A DNA stretch of 64,000 bases, taken from an uncultured Polaribacter sp. (GTDB taxonomy: Bacteria > Bacteroidota > Bacteroidia > Flavobacteriales > Flavobacteriaceae). A program made the position numbers and the translations under genes. The stretch is taken from NCBI GenBank assembly GCA_943788865.1, contig CALSRX010000003.1, forward strand, positions 62,001 through 126,000, written 5' to 3'. Below, piece by piece: positions 57,692 to 64,000 of this stretch. The notes under the pieces are model-generated. The model saw nothing but the letters and a program-made list of their open reading frames with translations, ran no database searches and had not been told where the DNA came from. The stretch's first letter is position 1, and the number at the start of each line of letters is the position of its first letter.

Positions 57692-58866
57692 GATGCAATG
57701 GCTATTTTTGAAAACTTATTAACGTTTTTCATGATAGAATGTAAGTCTGTATCGTGAATTTCTTTTTGAATATCTGCTATTTGTAGGAAGTAATTATAGG
57801 CTTTGTCTAATTGAATTTTTGTTAACTCGTAACCAATTTTTTTAGCTCTATAGGCTAAGGCAGCTCTTCCGCTTCTAGCAGTTAATACAATTGCACTTTC
57901 TGTAACACCAACATCTTCTGGATTCATGATTTCATAGGTTTCTCTATTTTTAATGACCCCATCTTGATGTATTCCAGAGCTATGCGCAAAAGCATTGGCT
58001 CCAACAATAGCTTTGTTAGGCTGTACAGGCATTCCCATTTTTTCTCTAACCATCATACTGGTATCATAAAGCAATTGGGAATTGATATTGGTTTCTAAGT
58101 TTAAAGTTGGATGTTGTTTTAAAATCATTACAACTTCTTCCAAAGCAGTATTCCCGGCACGTTCTCCGATACCATTTATGGTACATTCAATTTGCCTAGC
58201 ACCATTGATAGCTCCTGCAATAGAGTTTGCTGTTGCCATGCCCAAATCATTATGACAATGACAAGAAATAGTTACTTTTTCGATCCCTTTTACATGCTCT
58301 TTTAGGTATTTAATTTTTGCGCCATATTCTTCCGGCAAACAATAACCTGTGGTATCAGGTATGTTCAATACGGTTGCTCCAGCTTTGATTACTTCTTCAC
58401 AAATCTGCGCTAGGAAAGCATTATCAGTTCTTCCTGCATCTTCGGCATAAAACTCTACATCTTCTACAAATGATTTTGCATAACGAACCGCAAGTACAGC
58501 TCTTGTTACTACTTCTTCTCTACTCGAATTAAATTTATACTTTATATGAGAATCACTGGTGCCAATACCTGTATGAATTCTAGGTTTTTTGGCATATTTT
58601 AGTGCAGCAGCTGCCACTTCGATATCTTTCTCTACGGCTCTAGTTAAACCACAAACAGTTGCGTTTTTTACAATTTTAGCAACTTCACTTACAGAATTAA
58701 AATCACCTGGACTCGAAACAGGAAAACCTGCTTCAATAACATCTACTCCCATAAAATCCAGTCGCTCTGCAATGACTAATTTCTGTCTAGTGTCTAGTTT
58801 ACAACCAGGAACTTGTTCACCATCACGAAGCGTTGTGTCAAAAATTTGTATTTTATTATCTTGCAT
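57688..58866 (-). CDS. leuA: 2-isopropylmalate synthase, short form without the leucine-binding domain
   Basis: Condenses 2-oxoisovalerate with acetyl-CoA, first step of leucine synthesis. The catalytic barrel is complete: [12 protein letters not shown] (from residue 10, R14 and D15), [11 protein letters not shown] (metal His203/His205, Asn206-Asp207) and [13 protein letters not shown]. The protein ends at 392 aa, soon after the sub-domain helices ([17 protein letters not shown]), whereas standard LeuA is about 510-570 aa with a C-terminal leucine-binding dimer domain. Operon position (leuACDB) argues for isopropylmalate synthase over homocitrate or citramalate synthase of similar length. Confidence 0.9.
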   Translation of the reverse strand: MQDNKIQIFDTTLRDGEQVPGCKLDTRQKLVIAERLDFMGVDVIEAGFPVSSPGDFNSVSEVAKIVKNATVCGLTRAVEKDIEVAAAALKYAKKPRIHTGIGTSDSHIKYKFNSSREEVVTRAVLAVRYAKSFVEDVEFYAEDAGRTDNAFLAQICEEVIKAGATVLNIPDTTGYCLPEEYGAKIKYLKEHVKGIEKVTISCHCHNDLGMATANSIAGAINGARQIECTINGIGERAGNTALEEVVMILKQHPTLNLETNINSQLLYDTSMMVREKMGMPVQPNKAIVGANAFAHSSGIHQDGVIKNRETYEIMNPEDVGVTESAIVLTARSGRAALAYRAKKIGYELTKIQLDKAYNYFLQIADIQKEIHDTDLHSIMKNVNKFSKIAIAS

Positions 58867-58894
58867 GTGTACTTCTTAATTTTTTAATCAAATT

Positions 58895-58902
58895 CAAATT
58901 TA
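58895..58902 (-). promoter_or_regulatory. -7 element of the leu operon
   Basis: Minus-strand TAAATTTG, perfect TAnnTTTG, 28 bases before leuA. The leader of about 22 bases leaves no room for a leader peptide or attenuator. No exact TTG at -33. Confidence 0.6.
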
Positions 58903-58996
58903 TATATTGACTTTTCTAAGAGAGAAAATTATCATAGCCTCTTTACGATGTTTAAAAGAGCTGTTTATAAAATAAAACTCTGATAATAAGAATATT

Positions 58997-60559
58997 ATGG
59001 GTAAATCATTTACGCTAGCCAATAATCAAAACGATGCATTGTTTGAGTTGATTAAATCGTTGTCAAAATCAGAAAAAAGGCAATTTAATTTGTATGTTGG
59101 TAGATTAGGTGGAAATACTGATGCAAAGTTTTTTTCATTATTTAAATTTTTAGAAAAGTTAAAAACCTACGATGAACGACAAATTTTAGAGAATGGAATT
59201 GTTACCAAACAACAATTGTCAAATTTAAAAGCACATTTATACCGTCAAATCTTAATTAGTTTACGTTTAAATCCGGCCCATCAAAATATTAGAATTCAAA
59301 TCAGAGAGCAATTAGATTTTGCAACCGTTTTATATCAAAAGGGCTTGTACAAACAAAGCTTAAAATTGTTAGATAAAGCGAAATCAATGGCAATTGAAAA
59401 TGAAGAGAAAAATATTGCTTATGAAATTGTTGAACTTGAAAAAGTAATTGAAACACAATACATCACAAGAAGTATTAGTTCGAGAGCAGACGTACTTTCT
59501 GAACAAGCAAAGATGCTAAGCCAGCAAAATGTAATAACTAGTAAATTATCTAATTTATCATTACAACTATATAGTATATTACTAAAAACTGGACCTGCCA
59601 GAAACGATGAAGAGTTTGCAAAAATAACGACATACTTTGATGCAAGAATGCCAGAATTTGATTTTAGCACACTCGGTTTTAGAGAGAAACTTTGGTTGTA
59701 TAAAGCTCACGTATGGAAGAGTTTTTTACTACAAGATTTTTTAATGTGTTATAAATATTCGCACAAATGGATGCAGTTGTTTAGAGGAAATACAAAGCTA
59801 ATCTCATTACATCCTGTATTTTATTTAAAAGGGAAAAACTATTTACTTGAATCTCTTTTTCTTCTAAAACATTTTTCGAAATTTAAGGAAGAACTTAATT
59901 TTTTTAAAGCGGAAATTAAAAGTCAAGAAATCCCGTTAAACAGCAACACCGAGCTGTTAATTTTTCAATACTATACGGCAAATCAATTGCATTTACACTT
60001 TTTAGAAGGCACATTTAAAGAAGGGGAGTTTTTGGTAAAAGAAATAGAGCAAAAGATTAAAAAATATGCATCTAGGTTAGATAATCATCATATTGTAATC
60101 TTGTATTATAAGATTGCGTGTTTGTATTTTGGGATGGGTGAAAATAGAAAATGTATTGCTTTTTTAGCGAAGATTATTGATTCTAAAAATTTACAAGCAG
60201 CAGAAGATTTGCAATGTTTTGCAAGGGTTTTAAATTTGATTGCTCATTATGAATGTGGAATGGATTATCATTTAGAAAAACAATTTAAAGAGACTTATAA
60301 ATTCTTACTTAAAATGAAGAATTTACAAGCAGTTCAAAAAGAATTTATTATTTCGATTAAAGCTTTAAGTGATGTATATCCACATCAAATAAAAAACGAA
60401 TTCAAAAAAATTCATGTTAGATTGCAGAAGTTTGAAAATCACCCCTATGAGAAACGCGCTTTTCTTTATTTAGACATTTTGTCTTGGTTAGAAAGTAAAA
60501 TTGAAAACACTACGATTGGAGAAATTATTCGAAAAAAAGCAACAAGATTAAGTCGTTAA
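58997..60559 (+). CDS. Helical protein of unknown function (TPR-like)
   Basis: A 520-aa protein with no signal peptide or membrane segment, rich in Lys, Leu and Phe and almost wholly helical; stretches such as [25 protein letters not shown] and [21 protein letters not shown] look like degenerate TPR hairpins. The N terminus ([25 protein letters not shown]) is distinctive and recurs, as far as I recall, in a Bacteroidota family without known function. It is divergent from leuA and its last codon overlaps the end of metG by 4 bases. No catalytic motif seen. Confidence 0.75.
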   Translation: MGKSFTLANNQNDALFELIKSLSKSEKRQFNLYVGRLGGNTDAKFFSLFKFLEKLKTYDERQILENGIVTKQQLSNLKAHLYRQILISLRLNPAHQNIRIQIREQLDFATVLYQKGLYKQSLKLLDKAKSMAIENEEKNIAYEIVELEKVIETQYITRSISSRADVLSEQAKMLSQQNVITSKLSNLSLQLYSILLKTGPARNDEEFAKITTYFDARMPEFDFSTLGFREKLWLYKAHVWKSFLLQDFLMCYKYSHKWMQLFRGNTKLISLHPVFYLKGKNYLLESLFLLKHFSKFKEELNFFKAEIKSQEIPLNSNTELLIFQYYTANQLHLHFLEGTFKEGEFLVKEIEQKIKKYASRLDNHHIVILYYKIACLYFGMGENRKCIAFLAKIIDSKNLQAAEDLQCFARVLNLIAHYECGMDYHLEKQFKETYKFLLKMKNLQAVQKEFIISIKALSDVYPHQIKNEFKKIHVRLQKFENHPYEKRAFLYLDILSWLESKIENTTIGEIIRKKATRLSR

Positions 60560-62610
60560 CTTATTTGTCCGCCATTTTTAATTTTTTCTGCAGGTTCTAC
60601 AAAAGCTAATTTTCCATTAGGTGTGTCGGTCATTAAAATCATACCTTGACTTTCTACACCACGCAAAGTTCTAGGAGCTAAATTGCACAAAACAGTTACT
60701 TGCTGCCCAACAATATCTTCTGGGTTAAAACTTTCTGCAATTCCAGAAACAATGGTTCTTATATCGATACCAACATCTACTTTTAGCTGCAATAATTTTT
60801 TAGCTTTCGGAACTTTAATGGCTTCTAAAATAGTTCCAACTCTGATGTCTAATTTGGTAAAATCATCAAACTCTATGGTCTCTTTTTGAGGCTCAACTGT
60901 TTTTGCAGCATTTTGGTTCGCTGTCTTTGTTGCTTGTAATTTGTCTAATTGTGCTTCAATTTCGCTGTCTTCAATTTTCGCAAACAACAACTTAGCTTTA
61001 TTAATTTGATGATTAGCTGTTAAAAGTATTTCTTTTGTTGAGATATCGTTCCAGCTTAAAGATTCATTAATGTTTAAAATGTTTTTCAATTTAACCGATG
61101 TAAAGGGTAAAAAAGGTTCAGATAAAACAGCTAAACCAGCTGCAATTTGCAAGGCAACATGCATAATGGTTTTTACACGTTCTTCATCTACTTTGATTAC
61201 TTTCCAAGGTTCTTCATCAGCTAAATATTTATTTCCTAAACGAGCTAAATTCATTAATTCTTGACTCGCTTCTCTAAAGCGATAGCGCTCGATTGACCTA
61301 GAAATCGTATTCGGAAATTCTTTTAAAGTAGCCAACGTTTCTTCGTCAACGTCACTAAGATCCCCTGAAGGCGGTACTTTTCCGTTGTAATATTTGTTGG
61401 TTAAAACAACAACACGATTGATGAAATTCCCAAAAATAGCGACCAATTCGTTGTTATTTCTTGCCTGAAAATCTTTCCAAGTAAAATCGTTGTCTTTTGT
61501 TTCTGGTGCTGTTGCGGTTAAGGCATAACGCAACACATCTTGTTTGTCAGGAAAATCTAAAAGATATTCATGTAACCAAACCGCCCAGTTTTTAGAAGTA
61601 GATAATTTATTTCCTTCTAAATTTAAAAATTCATTTGCAGGCACATTTTCTGGTAACACATAATCTCCATGTGCTTTTAACATTGCAGGGAAAATAATAC
61701 AGTGAAAAACAATATTGTCTTTCCCAATAAAATGAACCAGTTTCGTGTCATCATTTTTCCAGTAAGGCTCCCAATCTGTATTGTTTTCTTCTGCCCATTC
61801 TTTGGTTGCAGAAATATATCCAATAGGGGCATCAAACCAAACATACAGCACTTTACCAACAGCTCCTTCAATAGGAACTGGAATTCCCCAATCTAAATCA
61901 CGAGTTACTGCTCTTGGTCGTAAACCATCATCAATCCAAGATTTTACTTGCCCCAACACATTGGGTTTCCAATCATTTTTATGTCCTTCTAAAATCCATT
62001 CTTTTAAAAATGCTTCGTGCTTATCTAAAGGCAAAAACCAGTGTTTAGTTTCTTTCAACGTAGGAACATTTCCGGTTATTGACGATTTTGGATTGATTAA
62101 ATCTGTTGCATTATGACTTGTTCCACAGCTTTCACATTGATCTCCATAACTTTCTTCGTTTCCGCATTTCGGACACGTTCCAACAACAAATCTGTCTGCT
62201 AAATATTGATCTGCTTCGGCATCATACAATTGCTCTGTAACTTCTTCAATAAACTCTCCATCATTGTATAATTTTAAGAAAAAATCTGATGCTGTTTTAT
62301 GATGAACATTTGCGGATGTTCTTGAATAATTATCAAAAGAAATTCCAAAATCCGCAAACGAAGTTTTAATAATTTTGTGGTATTTATCAACTACTTGTTG
62401 CGGTGTAATCCCTTCCTTTTTAGCTTTGATTGTAATAGGTACTCCATGCTCATCTGATCCGCAAACAAAAACCACATCTTCTCCTTTTAAACGTAAATAA
62501 CGTGCATAAATATCTGCAGGAACATAAACGCCGGCCAAATGCCCGATATGAACAGGGCCATTTGTGTAAGGTAAAGCAGCGGTAATTGTATATCTTTTTG
62601 GAGTATTCAT
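60556..62610 (-). CDS. metG: Methionyl-tRNA synthetase with C-terminal tRNA-binding domain
   Basis: Charges initiator and elongator tRNA-Met. 684 aa: the HIGH motif at 21-24, a four-cysteine zinc knuckle (C146, C149, C159, C162; CPKCG...CESCG), the KMSKS equivalent NKLSTSKNW near 338, the anticodon domain, and a C-terminal EMAP/Trbp111-like domain (about 575-684, [15 protein letters not shown]) that binds tRNA and forms dimers. A leader of about 45 bases carries a perfect inverted repeat (62633-62655). Confidence 0.97.
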   Translation of the reverse strand: MNTPKRYTITAALPYTNGPVHIGHLAGVYVPADIYARYLRLKGEDVVFVCGSDEHGVPITIKAKKEGITPQQVVDKYHKIIKTSFADFGISFDNYSRTSANVHHKTASDFFLKLYNDGEFIEEVTEQLYDAEADQYLADRFVVGTCPKCGNEESYGDQCESCGTSHNATDLINPKSSITGNVPTLKETKHWFLPLDKHEAFLKEWILEGHKNDWKPNVLGQVKSWIDDGLRPRAVTRDLDWGIPVPIEGAVGKVLYVWFDAPIGYISATKEWAEENNTDWEPYWKNDDTKLVHFIGKDNIVFHCIIFPAMLKAHGDYVLPENVPANEFLNLEGNKLSTSKNWAVWLHEYLLDFPDKQDVLRYALTATAPETKDNDFTWKDFQARNNNELVAIFGNFINRVVVLTNKYYNGKVPPSGDLSDVDEETLATLKEFPNTISRSIERYRFREASQELMNLARLGNKYLADEEPWKVIKVDEERVKTIMHVALQIAAGLAVLSEPFLPFTSVKLKNILNINESLSWNDISTKEILLTANHQINKAKLLFAKIEDSEIEAQLDKLQATKTANQNAAKTVEPQKETIEFDDFTKLDIRVGTILEAIKVPKAKKLLQLKVDVGIDIRTIVSGIAESFNPEDIVGQQVTVLCNLAPRTLRGVESQGMILMTDTPNGKLAFVEPAEKIKNGGQIS

Positions 62611-62632
62611 TTCTATCGTATCGTTTTCGTTT

Positions 62633-62655
62633 AAAATTTGTTTTGAACAAATTTT
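62633..62655. repeat. Inverted repeat in the metG leader
   Basis: Perfect 10-base arms AAAATTTGTT and AACAAATTTT around three bases, between the -7 element (62663-62670, minus-strand TACTTTTG) and the metG ATG. The RNA would form a hairpin near its 5' end. Confidence 0.55.
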
Positions 62656-62662
62656 TGAAAAG

Positions 62663-62670
62663 CAAAAGTA
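62663..62670 (-). promoter_or_regulatory. -7 element of metG
   Basis: Minus-strand TACTTTTG fits TAnnTTTG. Predicted start near 62656, so the hairpin at 62633-62655 lies at the extreme 5' end of the transcript. Confidence 0.55.
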
Positions 62671-62737
62671 CGGAAAACCAACGAAAACTCATTTTTTTAA
62701 GCCGTCAAAAATAGATACATTTACAAAAATCATTTTT

Positions 62738-63745
62738 ATGAAAGTAACAAAACTCTTTTTGATTGCATTTTTGTCATTAATTATTTCAAACAATCAAACG
62801 CAAGCTCAAGAAAACACAAAATCTGAGTTAATTACACCTCCTTATTTACAAAAAGGAGACACTATTGCCATAGTTGCTCCAGCAGGTATCTTAACGGACA
62901 GAAAAGATGTAATAGATCAAGCTAAAGAGTTGGCAGAAAGTTGGGGTTTACATGTTGTATATGGTAAACATTTGTTTGACACAGTAGGTCATTTTTCTGC
63001 AACAGATGAAGAAAGATCAGAAGATTTTCAAACAGCAATGGACAATCCAAATATTAAGGCAATTTGGGCTGGACGTGGAGGTTACGGAACGGTAAGAATT
63101 TTAGACAGATTAGATTACACAAAGTTTATAGAGAGTCCAAAATGGGTAATTGGGTATTCAGATATTACTGCGTTGCATTCTCATTTAAATACATTGGGTT
63201 ACGAAACCATTCATGGAATGATGGGAACAAGTATGGGAGATGATGCTGAGAAAATTGTTGAAACACTAAAATCATTTAAAAAGTCACTTTTTGGAGAAAA
63301 ATTGAGTTATAGTTTAGTCTCTGTAAAAGAGAATAAAAAAGGAAACGCAAAAGGAAAATTAATTGGCGGAAACCTTTCTTTATTAGCATCTATGTTAGGT
63401 TCTGAAAGTCAAATGAATGCAGAGGATAAAATTTTATTTATTGAAGAAGTTGGTGAATATAAATATAGCATGGATAGAATGTTGCAAAGTCTAAAACGTG
63501 CCGGTTTTTTTGAAAAATGTAAAGGGATTATAGTAGGAGACATTTCTAAAATAAAAAGCAATTCGACAAAATGGGGAAGCTCTATGGAGCAGTTAATTTT
63601 AGATGTAATTTCCGAATATGATTTTCCTGTTTTGTTTAAATTCCCTGCTGGTCATGAACCAGATAACAGATCGTTAATTTTGGGAAGAACTATTGAAATG
63701 AATGTAACTAAAGAAGGAATCTCTACTGTAGTTTTTAATGAGTAA
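62738..63745 (+). CDS. LD-carboxypeptidase (peptidase family S66)
   Basis: Removes the terminal D-alanine from murein tetrapeptides for cell-wall recycling. Here it has a signal peptide (MKVTKLFLIAFLSLIISNNQTQAQ), so it acts in the periplasm, unlike cytoplasmic LdcA of E. coli. 335 aa, with the S66 triad: Ser141 in GYSDIT, Glu in LFIEEVGE (236/237) and His306 in FPAGHEPDN. GRGGYGTVRILD (112-123) is the family glycine block. Two bases before yraN. Confidence 0.93.
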   Translation: MKVTKLFLIAFLSLIISNNQTQAQENTKSELITPPYLQKGDTIAIVAPAGILTDRKDVIDQAKELAESWGLHVVYGKHLFDTVGHFSATDEERSEDFQTAMDNPNIKAIWAGRGGYGTVRILDRLDYTKFIESPKWVIGYSDITALHSHLNTLGYETIHGMMGTSMGDDAEKIVETLKSFKKSLFGEKLSYSLVSVKENKKGNAKGKLIGGNLSLLASMLGSESQMNAEDKILFIEEVGEYKYSMDRMLQSLKRAGFFEKCKGIIVGDISKIKSNSTKWGSSMEQLILDVISEYDFPVLFKFPAGHEPDNRSLILGRTIEMNVTKEGISTVVFNE

Positions 63746-63747
63746 AA

Positions 63748-64000
63748 ATGGCCCAGCACAATGAACTTGGTAAAAAAGGCGAGCAGTTAGCAGTAGATTT
63801 TTTATTGCAAAACAACTATAAAATTATTGCTCGTAATTATCGGTTTTTAAAAGCTGAAATTGATATTATAGCTCGGAAAAAAGATGTTTTAGTAGCTATT
63901 GAGGTAAAAACACGTTCTTCTATAGATTATGGAAATCCACAAGACTTTATCAATCCTAAAAAAATAAAATTATTGGTTTCTGCGATGGATAATTTTGTTG
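63748..64000 (+). CDS. YraN/UPF0102 family protein, N-terminal part (cut by window edge)
   Basis: Starts MAQHNELGKKGEQLAVDFLL at 63748 and runs off the right edge after 84 codons; family members are about 115-120 aa. The endonuclease-like core is visible: E in GEQLA, AEIDIIARK, and EVKTR. YraN proteins resemble Holliday-junction resolvase-type nucleases but no activity is established. Two bases after the S66 gene, so the two probably share a transcript. Confidence 0.9.
   Translation, partial: MAQHNELGKKGEQLAVDFLLQNNYKIIARNYRFLKAEIDIIARKKDVLVAIEVKTRSSIDYGNPQDFINPKKIKLLVSAMDNFV

Overview
The window is AT-rich DNA from a member of the Bacteroidota, almost certainly family Flavobacteriaceae (Polaribacter/Tenacibaculum-like; genus not resolved). 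The evidence is as follows. Many gene starts carry the Bacteroidota -7 promoter element TAnnTTTG, often with a -33 TTG. Shine-Dalgarno sites are essentially absent. Several family-specific proteins occur (DUF4286, IPExxxVDY, a TonB receptor with an N-terminal carboxypeptidase-regulatory-like domain). The intergenic gaps hold the hairpin-type repeats common in this family. No tRNA, rRNA, CRISPR array, IS element, prophage or transcription-factor gene was seen; this is a chromosomal housekeeping region.

Layout. 1-6.2 kb, minus strand: mgtE (cut by the window edge), rsmA, a DUF4286 protein, a TPR protein, serS and ribF, interrupted by a plus-strand 47-aa gene with a sigma-54-like promoter. 6.4-9.3 kb: a TonB-dependent receptor. 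9.4-12.9 kb: sdhCAB. 13-19 kb: a secreted BNR/sortilin-type protein, a DEAD-box helicase facing a cold-shock protein, and aminopeptidase P. 19.4-25.4 kb: PepSY-TM protein, BrnQ carrier, an alpha/beta hydrolase, thiL, and a frameshifted M14 carboxypeptidase. 25.6-33.1 kb: the SUF iron-sulfur genes (sufA-like, sufB, sufC, sufD, sufS), with a nonsense-interrupted gene and a serine hydrolase wedged between sufD and sufS. 33.3-39 kb: rnhA and purN on minus, then acpP-fabF-rnc-IPExxxVDY-pyk on plus. 39-42.2 kb: membrane M28 peptidase, a zinc-ribbon protein and a short ssb. 42.3-49.8 kb: the isoleucine/valine operon ilvD-ilvB-ilvN-ilvC-ilvA. 49.9-54.4 kb: M16 lipoprotein peptidase and a GapN-type dehydrogenase. 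54.5-58.9 kb, minus: leuA-leuC-leuD-leuB. 59-64 kb: an unknown helical protein, metG, an S66 LD-carboxypeptidase, and yraN (cut by the edge).

The most striking object is the 430-bp leader of the ilv operon. It contains two consecutive, complete transcription attenuators. Each has a 20-codon leader peptide dominated by isoleucine codons, an intrinsic terminator, and an antiterminator helix that excludes the terminator. In both, the 5' strand of the antiterminator contains the leader peptide's own stop codon, the geometry expected for ribosome-controlled attenuation. Isoleucine supply would therefore be sensed twice in series before ilvDBNCA is transcribed. The leu operon on the other side of the M16 and GapN genes has no such leader, and its LeuA is a short form that lacks the C-terminal leucine-binding domain, so leucine control there must work in another way.

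Other points of note: the sigma-54-like promoter of the 47-aa gene; an 18-bp perfect palindrome before aminopeptidase P; a 13-bp palindrome at the predicted suf transcription start; an inverted repeat over the sufS promoter; two broken genes; and a probable mobile or structured repeat between leuD and leuB.
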